A stretch of DNA of 64,000 nucleotides from Streptomyces lydicus (GTDB taxonomy: Bacteria; Actinomycetota; Actinomycetes; Streptomycetales; Streptomycetaceae), in the NCBI RefSeq assembly GCF_000717345.1, contig NZ_JNZA01000022.1:66956-130955 (forward strand), written 5' to 3'. A program made the position numbers and the translations under genes. Under the pieces are notes generated by a model that did no database searches, was not told the origin of the DNA, and saw only the letters and a program-made list of their open reading frames with translations. This document shows, piece by piece, positions 16,401 through 25,028 of the stretch (position 1 is its first letter; every line of letters starts with the position of its first letter).

Positions 16401-16442
16401 CTGGGTCCCGTCCGCCTGCTCACTGCGGTCGACGTCCGTCAT
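13428..16442 (-). CDS. pnkp: Bacterial polynucleotide kinase-phosphatase-adenylyltransferase (Pnkp)
   Basis: 1004 residues in three catalytic parts. The 5'-kinase has the P-loop GATGSGKST (about residues 80-88). The metallophosphatase has GDIHG, GDLVDRGPDS and GNHE. The C-terminal ligase-like adenylyltransferase has its lysine in EEKHMGSR. Pnkp heals the ends of cut RNA and, with Hen1, seals and methylates them. Its ATG overlaps the Hen1 stop (ATGA), so they are coupled. Two features are unusual for the family: an N-terminal extension of about 65 residues rich in GTQQ/GG repeats, and a long Ala/Gly/Ser-rich insertion (about residues 745-805) in the adenylyltransferase. Confidence 0.95.
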   Translation of the reverse strand: MTDVDRSEQADGTQRAHGPQQGSGTHEGGTQQEVGTQQVGGTQQEGGARGDGAQQERGGVPAAALRTLPVPDLSLVVLVGATGSGKSTFAARHFKPTEVLSSDFCRGLVSDDENDQSASGDAFDVLHFIAGKRLAAGRLTVVDATNVQSEARAQLVRLAREHDVLPVAIVLDVPEQVCAERNAARADRAGLPRRVIQRHQRELRRSLRHLEREGFRKVHVLRGQEEVAAARVVTERRFNDLRHLTGPFDIIGDIHGCRSELETLLGRLGYGLVRDALGRSVDAVHPEGRTAVFVGDLVDRGPDSPGVLRLVMGMVGAGHALCVPGNHENKLGRYLKGRKVQATHGLAETIEQLDKEDEAFRAEVGAFIQGLVSHYVLDGGGLVVCHAGLPEKYHGRTSGRVRSFALYGDTTGETDEFGLPVRYPWAEDYRGRAAVVYGHTPTPRAGWLNNTICLDTGCVFGGAMTALRWPERELVDVPAERVWYEPTKPLATEAPGGADGRPLDLNDVAGRRIVETRHMGRLAVREENAAAALEVMSRFAIDPRLLPYLPPTMAPCATSTEEVGAEGAEGGYLEHPAEAFAGYRADGVREVVCEEKHMGSRAVVLVCRDETAAAERFGVPKGVSGALYTRTGRPFFDDPETTERILRRVRACVEEAGLWAELETDWLLLDAELMPWSLKATGLLRKQYAAVGAASGAAFPGVLGALEAAAARGVEVAPLLGRQRDRAADAAAFTAAYRRYCWRVGPGAADASGAGQAADGAGPGAVNGADALAHSGGAGIPGSSEEVLGSAGIPDGAAVSDAAARAGLGELDGVRLAPFQILAVQGRSLAGLPHTEQLALIDRVIAAEGAVASRDAGPAGGGAVDRPGLLATTRRIVVDTEDEASVAAGIRWWLELTGAGGEGMVVKPLQALVRRGDGRLVQPGVKCRGREYLRIIYGPEYTRPENLRRLRVRHLGHKRSLALREYALGLEALDRLAEGEPLWRVHEAVFGVLALESEPVDPRL
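16277..16412. repeat. Degenerate CTGCTGGGTYCC repeats encoding the Pnkp N-terminal tail
   Basis: Five or more imperfect copies of CTGCTGGGTYCC on the + strand correspond to the GTQQ-type repeats at the Pnkp N-terminus. The region precedes the kinase domain and is likely disordered. Confidence 0.7.
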
Positions 16443-17974
16443 GCCGCGACCTCCTTCCCCGTTACCGGACCACCACGGCCCGCGCCAACGCGGTCCGCAC
16501 CCTTGCCGTCCTCACCCTTCACACCACTGCTGTCCTCACCCCGCACGCGGAAGTGCGCGAGCTGGGTGGGCGGACCGACCTCCGGGTCGTCCGGCCCCAC
16601 CGGGCCGAAGGTCACCCCGTACCCGTGCCGCTCCGCCACCTTGCGCGCCCACTGCCGGAACTCCTCGCGCGTCCACTCGAAACGATGGTCGGCATGCCGC
16701 ACATGGCCGGCCGGCAGTGACTCCCAGCGCACGTTGTACTCGACGTTCGGGGTGGTCACCACGACCGTCCGCGGCCTGGCCGCCCCGAACACCGCGTACT
16801 CCAGCGCCGGCAGCCGCGCCGGGTCGACATGCTCGACGACCTCGCTCAGCACCGCCGCGTCATACCCCTTCAGCCGGCTGTCGGTGTACGCCAGCGACCC
16901 CTGCACCAGCCGTACGCGCTCCGACTGCCGCTCGGACATCCGGTCCAGCCGCAGCCGGCGCCGCGCCTCGTGCAGCGCCCGCATCGACACATCCACCCCG
17001 ACGATCTCGGTGAACTGCCCCTCCTTGAGCAGCGCCCCGACCAACTGGCCCTGGCCGCAGCCCAGGTCGAGCACCCGGGTCGCCCGCTCCGCACGCAGCA
17101 CCGCAAGGATCGCCTCCCGGCGCTGCACGGCGAGCGGCACCGGCTTGTCCTCGGTGTCCGCCTCCTCGTCCACCGCGTTGTCGAGTTCCTCCGCCGCGAC
17201 ATCGTCCGACTCGGCCAGCCGCTCCAGCTCCAGCCGCTCCATGGCCCGGCGCGTCAGCGCCCACCGCCGGGCGAGATAGCGTCCGACGATCAGCCGCTGC
17301 TCGGGGTGGTCCTCCAGCCAGCCCTCACCGGCCCGCAGCAGCTTGTCCACCTCGTCGGGCGCCACCCAGTAGTGCTTGGCGTCGTCCAGCACCGGCAGCA
17401 GCACGTACAGATGCCGCAGCGCCTCGGCGAGCGTGCGCTCCCCCTCCAGGACGAGCCGCACGTAGCGGGAGTCACCCCACTCCGGAAACGTCTCGTCCAG
17501 CGGCACCGGCTCGGCCCGCACCGCCCACCCCAGTGGCTCGAACAGCGCACGCACCAGCTCCGCCCCGCCCCGGGCGGGCAGCACCGGCACCTCGATACGC
17601 AACGGGATCGCCCGCCCCACCAGCTCGGGCCGCGCCGCGCACTGCCCCTTCATCGCGCTCGCGAGGACGCTCCGCAGCGCCACGGCCAGCAGCGAGGAGG
17701 CCGCATACGGCCGGTCGTTCACATACTGACCGAGCGCCGAATCCGGAGCGCCACCGCGGCCCTTGCCCCGGCTCCGTCGGACCAGGGCGATGGGATCGAC
17801 CTCCAACAGCAGCGCCGCCGTGCAGCGTTCCGCGTCCGCCTCCGGGTAGAAGACGTGCGCGGTGCCGTGCGCCGTCGAGAACTGCTGCGACTTGTCAGGA
17901 TGCTTGTGCAGCAGAAATCCGAGGTCGGTCGCCGGACGGTCGGTGCTGCCAGTGGTGGTTATCGTCAGGAACAC
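16439..17974 (-). CDS. hen1: RNA 3'-terminal 2'-O-methyltransferase Hen1
   Basis: 511 residues. The N-terminal half (to about 250) is the bacterial Hen1 domain that activates Pnkp ligation. The C-terminal half is the methyltransferase, with SAM motif DLGCGQGQ and metal-binding EVVEHVD plus a downstream His in HADHRFEWT. It methylates the 2'-OH at a cleaved RNA end before repair, protecting the joint. I chose the GTG at 17974 because the conserved start FLTITTTG follows. CAATACT lies about 16 bases before it and there is no good ribosome site, so the mRNA may be leaderless. It is the first gene of the pair. Confidence 0.93.
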   Translation of the reverse strand: MFLTITTTGSTDRPATDLGFLLHKHPDKSQQFSTAHGTAHVFYPEADAERCTAALLLEVDPIALVRRSRGKGRGGAPDSALGQYVNDRPYAASSLLAVALRSVLASAMKGQCAARPELVGRAIPLRIEVPVLPARGGAELVRALFEPLGWAVRAEPVPLDETFPEWGDSRYVRLVLEGERTLAEALRHLYVLLPVLDDAKHYWVAPDEVDKLLRAGEGWLEDHPEQRLIVGRYLARRWALTRRAMERLELERLAESDDVAAEELDNAVDEEADTEDKPVPLAVQRREAILAVLRAERATRVLDLGCGQGQLVGALLKEGQFTEIVGVDVSMRALHEARRRLRLDRMSERQSERVRLVQGSLAYTDSRLKGYDAAVLSEVVEHVDPARLPALEYAVFGAARPRTVVVTTPNVEYNVRWESLPAGHVRHADHRFEWTREEFRQWARKVAERHGYGVTFGPVGPDDPEVGPPTQLAHFRVRGEDSSGVKGEDGKGADRVGAGRGGPVTGKEVAA

Positions 17975-18137
17975 CCGTCCGAGTATTGCCGCACCACGCG
18001 CCGGCCCCCACCGATTTTCCAGCGGCCCCGTCGGCCCGGAACCTCCTTGCCCGGTACGCCGGCAGCCCGGCCGCCGTTCCCAGCCGACCCCAGGCCCGCT
18101 CATGACATCTCAGCTCAGCAGATCAGTTCAGCTCAGT

Positions 18138-19061
18138 TCAGCTCAGCTGCGACTGCACCTGCGTGGAGATCAGCTCGAGGTGGTCCAGATCATCGAGGTC
18201 CAGCATCTGCAGATAGATCCGGGAGGCACCGACGGCTGCGTACCGCCCGATCTTGTCGACGACTTCCGCGGGTGAGCCCGCGAGGCCGTTGGCCTTCAGT
18301 TCGTCCACCTCCCGTCCGATGGCCGCGGCCCGTCGCGCCACCTCCGCGTCGTTCCTGCCCACGCAGGCCACGAGGGCGTTGGAGTACACCAGGTCGTCGC
18401 CCTTCCGCCCGGCGGCTTCGGCGGCCGCCCGCACCCGCCCGAACTGGCGCTCGCTGTCCTCCAGCGAGGCGAAGGGGATGTTGAACTCATCGGCGTACTG
18501 CGCGGCCAGCCGCGGCGTACGCGTCGCACCGTGTCCGCCGACCAGCACCGGCACCTTGCCCTGCACGGGCTTGGGCAGCGCGGGCGACTTCTCCAGCCGG
18601 TAGTAGGTCCCGTCGTAGCTGAACTCCTTTCCTGTCTCGGTGGCCCACAGGCCGGTGATGATCGCCAGCTGCTCCTCCAGCCGCGCGAACTTCTCCTTGG
18701 GGAACGGGATGCCGTACGCCTTGTGCTCGTCCTCGAACCACCCCGCGCCGAGACCGAGTTCGACCCGTCCGCCGGACATCTGGTCGACCTGGGCCACCTG
18801 AATGGCCAGCACCCCCGGCAGCCGGAAGGTCCCTGCCGTCATGAGCGTGCCGAGCCGGATGCGGTTGGTCTCCCGGGCCAGGCCCGCCAGCGTGATCCAG
18901 GCGTCCGTCGGGCCTGGCAACCCGTCGACATTGCCCATGCTCAAGTAGTGGTCGGAGCGGAAGAAAGCGTCAAAGCCGAGGTCCTCGGTGGCCTTGGCTA
19001 CCTTGAGAAGCGTGTCGTAGGAAGCCCCCTGCTGGGGCTCGGTGAAGATGCGAAGTTTCAT
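18138..19061 (-). CDS. LLM-class F420-dependent oxidoreductase
   Basis: 307 residues of the luciferase-like TIM-barrel family. The N-terminus MKLRIFTEPQQGASYD, GWFEDEHKAYGIPFP and VLVGGHGATRTPRLAA are typical of actinobacterial F420-linked members. The substrate is not predictable from sequence. The ATG at 19061 has GGAGG only one base away, so an upstream GTG at 19076 or a leaderless transcript is possible. No neighbour gives a pathway hint. Confidence 0.85.
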   Translation of the reverse strand: MKLRIFTEPQQGASYDTLLKVAKATEDLGFDAFFRSDHYLSMGNVDGLPGPTDAWITLAGLARETNRIRLGTLMTAGTFRLPGVLAIQVAQVDQMSGGRVELGLGAGWFEDEHKAYGIPFPKEKFARLEEQLAIITGLWATETGKEFSYDGTYYRLEKSPALPKPVQGKVPVLVGGHGATRTPRLAAQYADEFNIPFASLEDSERQFGRVRAAAEAAGRKGDDLVYSNALVACVGRNDAEVARRAAAIGREVDELKANGLAGSPAEVVDKIGRYAAVGASRIYLQMLDLDDLDHLELISTQVQSQLS

Positions 19062-19548
19062 ACCTCCATCCTGCACACGGCACGGCAGACCAACCGTCAC
19101 GGCATGTCGATCCACCAGGTCGGACCCGCACCCGGTCAGCCCCACGTCACCTGAGGCATCCCGGTGAGTGTGTGATCAAAGCTGGGCGTGTGAGCAGAGG
19201 GCGAATGAGGATTGCGGTGGCGCGCGGGGGTGGCCCCAGCGGCGTCACGCCGGGCCGGGGGGGCGGGGCACCGGACGGTGCCGGTGACGATGACAGTGGC
19301 GGTGCCGGTGCCGGTGGCGGTGACGGTGGCGGTCGCGGGCGAATGCGGAATGGGGCGGCAGGGGGGAGGCCGGCACGACGGTGGGCCGATCGCCACGTGC
19401 TGACGGACCTGCCGTCGGCGTGTGGGGCGTGAGCACTCCCTGCCCGCGGGCTGGACGTGACACCGCCCGGGGCATGCGTCCCGCGCGAACGCGGTCCCTG
19501 TGGCTGCGGGACTGTCCGACGTTTTCGGGTCGTCGTCGCGCTCCCGTG
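19062..19548. other. Intergenic region with G/T-rich tandem sequence
   Basis: No believable gene in 487 bases. Around 19278-19345 a run of GGTGRCGGTGGC-like hexamer and dodecamer repeats gives Gly/Asp-rich readings in one frame and Val/Pro-rich readings in another, typical of non-coding repeat tracts. Confidence 0.6.
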
Positions 19549-20004
19549 TCAGGCAGGATTCGGGTCACGCACCTCCAGCTTCTCCAATATCCCGGACACC
19601 CGGTCCCTGGCTTCATCGACCGTGTCCATCGCCTCGACACAGGTCCAGTACATCCCCTCCTCGTCCGCCAAGAGCACCACTGCCACCAACGCCTCACACA
19701 CATCTCGCAGCAGCAGGCTCAGGTTCGTTAAAGCCGCTCTGACATCGCGTACTTCGGTCAGCTGCGCTGCGCGCAGCCCGACGGTCGCCGACCCCGGGCA
19801 CAGCAGTCCCCCGCTGAACCGCCCGCCCGCGTCGCCCAGTCCTCGGGCTCTGGACCGCACTGCGTACGGCCCGAATATCGCGAGATGGCTTCCTATCGCC
19901 TCTGCCAGAGCTTGCGCCTGCCACGCCTCGACGAGCACGTCCTGAACCGTGGTCGCCTCCGCCAGACCGCGCCGACTGACCGCGATGATCCGCACCGCGT
20001 CCAT
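19549..20004 (-). CDS. DUF6099-like conserved Streptomyces protein
   Basis: 151 residues with no enzymatic motif. The opening MDAVRIIAVSRRGLAEA and AWQAQALAEAIGSHLA match what I recall of the DUF6099 family, confined to Streptomyces relatives. It is predicted all-helical and soluble. The ATG at 20004 has GGAGG seven bases upstream. Function unknown. Confidence 0.75.
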   Translation of the reverse strand: MDAVRIIAVSRRGLAEATTVQDVLVEAWQAQALAEAIGSHLAIFGPYAVRSRARGLGDAGGRFSGGLLCPGSATVGLRAAQLTEVRDVRAALTNLSLLLRDVCEALVAVVLLADEEGMYWTCVEAMDTVDEARDRVSGILEKLEVRDPNPA

Positions 20005-20428
20005 CCGTTCCCCTCCTTCCCACTCACTCGCATGCACCCCGCACTCTCTTCACTACCCAGAGTGAGGGTCAACAGCCAAAAAAGCCAGGGGAATTCGCAA
20101 ATCTATGGACAAGCAAGGCGTTGTGGAAAGATCAATGACTCCATAGAGTGACGGACGGCCGGTACGTACTCGCCCCGCTTCCCCTGCACCACAGCCGCCC
20201 CACGCTTCACACGACCGGCACAGGTCACGAAGAATGCCGAAAACGACCCGTCTGAGCGCGCCGGGCCAGTCCGAGCGAGCCCCGCGCCCCCGCAGCCCCC
20301 GCGCCGCAAGCGCGACCGAGCGGCCCACGCGGTTCCGGCAAGCAAGCGGGGCGGGGACCAATGCCCCGCCCCTCCGCGCCCAGCACTCTCGCGCGGCGCC
20401 TTGGTCCTCCCGCGCCTCGTCCGCGCGC
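20005..20428. other. Intergenic region upstream of the DUF6099-like gene
   Basis: 424 bases without a convincing gene. 20075-20150 is AT-richer and includes ACTCCATAGAGT, a near-palindrome. On the minus strand TTGACC followed by GGGTAG is promoter-like for the downstream gene. Confidence 0.5.
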
Positions 20429-20830
20429 CTACCCCTCCCGCCCCCGCCCCTCCCCTTCCTCGCGATCATCGCGCTCCGCGGTCCGGTCCGCCCGGTCCGG
20501 CCGTGCCCGACGTACTGCCGGGAAGCGCGTCTCATTGCGCTCGATCTTCGCGGCGAGCGCCGTCAGGGCGTCGATCCCCAGCGCCTCGCAGAACTGCAGC
20601 AGATACGCCAGCACATCGGCGACCTCGTCCTCGACCCGGCCGGCCGACCGCGGATCCGACATCACCGTCGCGGACTCCTCCGGCGTCAACCACTGGAAGA
20701 TCTCGACGAGTTCCGCGGCCTCGACGCTCAGCGCCGCGGCCAGGTTCTTGGGGGTGTGATACTGCTGCCAGTCCCGCGCGGCGGCGAATTCGGCCAGCCG
20801 CCGCTGCAACGCATGAAGATCCTCGCTCAT
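20429..20830 (-). CDS. MazG-like nucleotide pyrophosphohydrolase
   Basis: 133 residues. The all-alpha NTP pyrophosphatase core has the metal-binding pattern EAAELVEIFQWL and DEVADVLAYLLQFCEALGID. Such proteins hydrolyse non-canonical or excess dNTPs to monophosphates. The last 25 residues are a charged Arg/Asp/Glu tail. Its ATG overlaps the stop of the upstream ATPase gene (ATGA), so the two are translated together. Confidence 0.88.
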   Translation of the reverse strand: MSEDLHALQRRLAEFAAARDWQQYHTPKNLAAALSVEAAELVEIFQWLTPEESATVMSDPRSAGRVEDEVADVLAYLLQFCEALGIDALTALAAKIERNETRFPAVRRARPDRADRTAERDDREEGEGRGREG

Positions 20831-22290
20831 GCCCCTAGGTGTAGCACCTGCACACCTGGCAGCCCCTCGGCGACCGACGGGTCCCGCACCGTCCCCAGCA
20901 GCCGGACGTGCCCGCGCTCAGCCATCCGTACGGCCAGCGACACCAGCTCGCGCGCCTGTCTGCGGTCCATGCAGCGGTCCATCCCGTCCGCCATGACCGT
21001 CATCTGCTGATGAGCCGACGGAATCTCCCCGGCCGGGTCCATGGCCAGCACTCCCGGCCCGGTGAGCAGTACCAGGGCCAGCGCGAGGAACCTCAGCTCA
21101 CCGTCACCGAGCTGCTCGACCGGCATCTCGCCCAGCACCCCCCGGTCGAGCACGACCTGCACGCCCGCCTCACCCAGCCCTCCACCGGACTGCGCGCCGG
21201 CCGTGCCACCGCGCCCCGCCGCAGGCACGGCCGCGGCGGCCCCCGCGCCGGTCGCACCCGAAGCCGTCATCCGCGAGGCCGTCACACCCGCACCCGTCGC
21301 GCCCGCACCCGTCGCGCCCGAACCCGCCGCACCCGCACCCGTCACGCCCGCCTGCCGCGGCACGGCGCGCAGCCCGTCGACCGGCCCGACGCACGCCTCC
21401 CTCACCGCCGCCACCAGGACCGCGTGCCGCCGTGCGCACTCCTGGCTGGTGCGCGCCAGTACCGCGGGCAGGTTGTCGCAGGACGACCGCAGCCGGCCCT
21501 CGTCGTGGCCCTCTCGCGCCTTCCCCGCTCCCTTGCCCCGGCCGCCCCGGACGCCACTTCCCCGCCCCGCACTCCCCCCGGCACCGCCGGCACTAGCCGT
21601 AGCGCCCGTAGCGCCCGCAGCGCCCGGCAGACCCGCGCCGCCCGCAGCACGCGCACCGCCCGTCCCGCGCATGACCTCCGGCCGCGGATCGCACACGAAC
21701 GCCGACCGCAGTGCCACCACGACTTGCTCCGCCGCGGCCAGCACCAGCCGCTGGCCGGCCGTCTTGCCCGCGACACGCAGCGGCAGCAGCGAGGTGCCGA
21801 GCCGGTCGTCGGGGAGCGGTGCGCGGGTCACCGGGGTCGCGCCCGCGGTGTGCCATGCCGCCTGGACGGCGGGGCGGTCCGGATCGGTGAGCGCGGTGGT
21901 CAGCAGCGTTTCGCCACCGCCGGTCAACCGCTCACCGACGATGCGCAGTTCGGGCTCGGCCTGTACGGCGAGGTCGAGGCTCACGGGCCCGGCCGGGCCG
22001 CTGACAGTGCAGCCGATCCGGAAGCCGCGCCGCCCCTGGTCGTCGGGGCGCGCGCCCGCCGGCACACAGGCCGACGGGCCGCCCGCGACATCCCGTACGG
22101 CCCGTGCGAGCGATTGCCCGCTCCCGAGCCGCGCGAGGATCTCGTACGCCTGTAACGCGCTGGACTTACCGCTTCCGCTTCCGCCGCTCAGCAGGGTCAG
22201 CGGACCGAGCGGAAGGACGACGCCACGATGGGCCTTGAAGGCGGACAGCCGTAACTCGGTGACCGCCGGTCGCTCACTGTCGGAATTCAT
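20827..22290 (-). CDS. AAA/ABC-type ATPase with Gly/Ala-rich insertions
   Basis: 487 residues. The N-terminus LSAFKAHRGVVLPLGPLTLLSGGSGSGKSS is a RecF/SMC-like start with a Walker A. The C-terminal part has LGDGELRFLALALVLLTGPGVLAMDPAGEI, a signature plus a degenerate Walker B in which the usual DEP is DPAGE. Two low-complexity blocks interrupt it (about residues 215-260 and 315-360), the second a run of GATGAG-type repeats. It is coupled to the pyrophosphohydrolase gene. The pair could be a nucleotide-linked defence or housekeeping unit, but nothing proves it. Confidence 0.8.
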   Translation of the reverse strand: MNSDSERPAVTELRLSAFKAHRGVVLPLGPLTLLSGGSGSGKSSALQAYEILARLGSGQSLARAVRDVAGGPSACVPAGARPDDQGRRGFRIGCTVSGPAGPVSLDLAVQAEPELRIVGERLTGGGETLLTTALTDPDRPAVQAAWHTAGATPVTRAPLPDDRLGTSLLPLRVAGKTAGQRLVLAAAEQVVVALRSAFVCDPRPEVMRGTGGARAAGGAGLPGAAGATGATASAGGAGGSAGRGSGVRGGRGKGAGKAREGHDEGRLRSSCDNLPAVLARTSQECARRHAVLVAAVREACVGPVDGLRAVPRQAGVTGAGAAGSGATGAGATGAGVTASRMTASGATGAGAAAAVPAAGRGGTAGAQSGGGLGEAGVQVVLDRGVLGEMPVEQLGDGELRFLALALVLLTGPGVLAMDPAGEIPSAHQQMTVMADGMDRCMDRRQARELVSLAVRMAERGHVRLLGTVRDPSVAEGLPGVQVLHLGA

Positions 22291-22345
22291 GCGGGGACGC
22301 TATGCAACGCCCGGACCGGAGAACCGTTCCGCCCGACAGCTCTTC

Positions 22346-22735
22346 CTACGAACGGGGGACGGCTCCCGCTACCGACTCGGCGACTTCGGTGCCCACCGGG
22401 GCGAGCAGGAAGACGTTGGTGTCGACCCGGTGCATCCCACTGCCGAGCCCGAAGACGACACCGCTGGAGAAGTCCAGGATGCGCTTGGCGACGTCGGTGT
22501 CGGCGCTGCTGAGGTCCAGCAGGACCGGGATCTGCGCCATGAGGTACTCGGCGACCTCACGTGCGTCCGCGAAGGTCTGCACGCGGATGACGATGAACCG
22601 CCGCATCTCCTCCGCCGGTTCCTCGTCAGGGAGGGCGCGGTGGTCGGGCCAGGAGGGCCATTCACTGCTGCTGCGGAGCGGGACGACCTCGGCGAGCCCT
22701 TCCCACTGCTCGTCGGTGGCATCTGGGCCGTTCAC
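22346..22735 (-). CDS. SepF-like protein (paralogue without membrane-binding helix)
   Basis: 129 residues. The SepF core is clear from RRFIVIRVQTFADAREVAEYLMAQIPVLLDLS to GSGMHRVDTNVFLLAP. True SepF starts with an amphipathic membrane-binding helix; this protein begins instead with an acidic soluble segment. That fits the SflA/SflB-type paralogues that tune FtsZ-ring or hyphal growth. GTG start with GAGGTGA upstream. Confidence 0.85.
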   Translation of the reverse strand: MNGPDATDEQWEGLAEVVPLRSSSEWPSWPDHRALPDEEPAEEMRRFIVIRVQTFADAREVAEYLMAQIPVLLDLSSADTDVAKRILDFSSGVVFGLGSGMHRVDTNVFLLAPVGTEVAESVAGAVPRS

Positions 22736-22955
22736 CGAATCACCTCACCCAGAGGAGCGCTGGCTGTCTGCGGTATCTGCATCGCACAATTCTAGGGATA
22801 AACATACAAAGCTCGGCGGACGCGACACACGCCGCGGACGCCCCTTTCCATCCTGCACCATGCCCCTTGACCTGTGCTGACATCCGCGGCAGATATCCTG
22901 CGTCGAGATTCTGTGTGCCTGTTCATCCCCCCTTGTGAAGGAGGTCGGTTCTGTC

Positions 22956-24113
22956 GTGAGCACTGATCCTCCCGGCCGTCGGCCACGTAGCCTGCGCGGC
23001 CTGCGCAAACCAGCGAAGAAGCGGCCCTCCGGGCCCTCGCCCGTCACGCCGCCGGACGATTCCGGGCCCGCTCGGCCCGCGGACGAGAACAGCAGCAGCG
23101 TCATCACCGCCGCGCTCTATCAGGACGGGCACCGCGTCAGTACCCACGACAGCCTCGCGGATACGTTCCGCCAGCTGCGCGATACCCCCGACACCATGGC
23201 GTGGATCGGGCTGTACCACCCCTCACCCTCCGAACTGGTCTCCCTGGCCTCGGAGTTCGACCTCCATCCGCTCGCCGTCGAGGACGCGATGGAGGCCCAC
23301 CAGCGCCCCAAACTGGAACGCTACGGCGGCACCCTCTTCGTTGTCCTGCGCGCCGCGCGCTATCTGGACGACCCCGAAGAGGTCGACTTCGGCGAGCTGC
23401 ACGTCTTCGTCGGCCGGGACTTCGTGATCACCGTCCGGCACGGCGGCGCACCCGACCTCTCAGCCGTCCGCCGTCGCCTGGAGAGCGCCCCCGAACTCCT
23501 CAAGCGCGGTCCCGAAGCCGTCCTCTACGCGATCCTCGACGCCGTCGTCGACGGCTATGAGCCGGTCGTCGCCGGGGTCCAGAACGACATCGACGAGATC
23601 GAGACAGAGGTCTTCGGCGGCGACCCGTACGTCTCCCGGCGCATCTATGAACTCTCCCGCGAGGTCGTCGAGTTCCAGCGCGCGACCCGCCCGCTCAACG
23701 GCATGCTGGAGAGCCTCACCGCGGGCTTCGAGAAGTACGCCATCGACGAGGAACTGCGCCGCTACCTGCGGGACGTGGCCGACCACGTCCTGCACACCAC
23801 GGACCGGGTGGACGGCTTCCGGCAGGCTCTGCAGGACATCCTCGCCGTCAACGCGACGCTGGTGAACCAACAGCAGAACGCCGAAATGCGCGCCCTGGCC
23901 GAGGCCGGCTTCGAGCAGAACGAGGAGATCAAGAAGATCTCCTCCTGGGCCGCCATCCTCTTCGCGCCGACCCTCGTCGGGACGATCTACGGCATGAACT
24001 TCGGCCACATGCCGGAGCTGCACTGGTCGTTCGGCTATCCCTTCGCCATCGTCCTGATGGCGGTGGTCTGCATCAGCCTGTACCTCATCTTCAAGCGGCG
24101 GGACTGGCTCTGA
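22956..24113 (+). CDS. corA: CorA-family magnesium/cobalt transporter
   Basis: 385 residues. A long cytoplasmic alpha/beta and helical region is followed by two C-terminal membrane segments. The first begins SSWAAILFAPTLVGTIYGMNF, with the pore motif GMNF. The second is PFAIVLMAVVCISLYLIF. The GTG at 22956 follows AAGGAGG; an in-frame GTG at 22935 overlaps that ribosome site and is rejected. The first 45 residues are basic and Pro-rich. Confidence 0.94.
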   Translation: MSTDPPGRRPRSLRGLRKPAKKRPSGPSPVTPPDDSGPARPADENSSSVITAALYQDGHRVSTHDSLADTFRQLRDTPDTMAWIGLYHPSPSELVSLASEFDLHPLAVEDAMEAHQRPKLERYGGTLFVVLRAARYLDDPEEVDFGELHVFVGRDFVITVRHGGAPDLSAVRRRLESAPELLKRGPEAVLYAILDAVVDGYEPVVAGVQNDIDEIETEVFGGDPYVSRRIYELSREVVEFQRATRPLNGMLESLTAGFEKYAIDEELRRYLRDVADHVLHTTDRVDGFRQALQDILAVNATLVNQQQNAEMRALAEAGFEQNEEIKKISSWAAILFAPTLVGTIYGMNFGHMPELHWSFGYPFAIVLMAVVCISLYLIFKRRDWL

Positions 24114-24201
24114 GCGACGCGCGGGCATGAGGTGACGCCTTGCATGCCATGCCGTCCTGTCAGACCGATCGTGCAACCGGCGGCGGATCAACGGGCGTTG
24201 G

Positions 24202-24921
24202 TCAGTCGCCTATGAAGTACAGCTCTTCCATCGTCCGGGTGTAGGACTCGGTGTGCCGCACGCGGAAGACGGAGGTCTTGAGGCTTGCCATGGGCCACGG
24301 GTCGGCCTCTCCCAGTGCGAGGGTGGCGAAGTCGGCCCATGCGACGTCGCCGGGATCGGCGTCGAAGTCGATGTCATGCTCTTCCAGGACGTCGGCGCCG
24401 ATGCCCAGCGCCGCCGCGACGGCATGAGGGTCACCGGTCAGTTGCCACGGATCCATCGTGGGCCACCCCGAGGCGTGGAACATCGGCCCTTCCGGCAGGT
24501 GGATGATGTCCTCGGTATGGTCCTCGCCGCAGTCCACCTCGACCCGGCCGACGATCCGCGCGTCGGGGAACCGCTCCCGCAGCCTGGTCACCTCGTACAG
24601 CAGGGGGGTGCCATTGCCGTCGTCGACCATCGCCGGATCCGATATCGCCAGCACGTTGCCCCAGCACCCGACCTGGATGACATCCAGGTCCGCGCGCGTC
24701 GCCAGATAGGGGGTCGCGTAGGCGACCACCGGGTCGAGCTCTTCGAGGACCGCGTCGACGGTCGGGAACGCCTCGGCGAACGCCCGTGCCGCGACGGGGT
24801 CGTTGGGCGGCAGGTCCTCGGCGCGGACCGCGAACGGGGGTTGCAGGACGGTGATGTTGTAGTGGCCACCGCCCCGGACCATCCGGTCGGACGGCCGGGT
24901 CCAGAAGTTGATGTCAGTCAT
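24202..24921 (-). CDS. Uncharacterised actinobacterial protein (possibly DUF6333)
   Basis: 239 residues, acidic and soluble, with no known catalytic motif. The start MTDINFWTRPSDRMVRGG and the sequence YNITVLQPPFAVRAEDLPPNDP suggest a conserved Streptomyces family; I associate it with DUF6333 from memory. It converges on corA. Function unknown. Confidence 0.7.
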   Translation of the reverse strand: MTDINFWTRPSDRMVRGGGHYNITVLQPPFAVRAEDLPPNDPVAARAFAEAFPTVDAVLEELDPVVAYATPYLATRADLDVIQVGCWGNVLAISDPAMVDDGNGTPLLYEVTRLRERFPDARIVGRVEVDCGEDHTEDIIHLPEGPMFHASGWPTMDPWQLTGDPHAVAAALGIGADVLEEHDIDFDADPGDVAWADFATLALGEADPWPMASLKTSVFRVRHTESYTRTMEELYFIGD

Positions 24922-25028
24922 GCGCGGCACCATAGTGCGGGGCACTGACAACGCACTCGCTGGACGGGGCTCGCCAACTCCCGCCGGCCTGCGCGGTGTC
25001 AGCTGCCCGGGCGCCGACCCGGGCCGGG

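Noticed and set aside
12858..17279. A 1473-codon open frame on the + strand
   Set aside because: It is the complement of pnkp and hen1. Its translation is Arg/Pro/Gly-rich without domains, while the minus strand encodes complete enzymes.
19172..19432. Gly/Asp-rich small frames near 19200-19400
   Set aside because: They come from GGTGRCGGTGGC tandem sequence and have no ribosome site.
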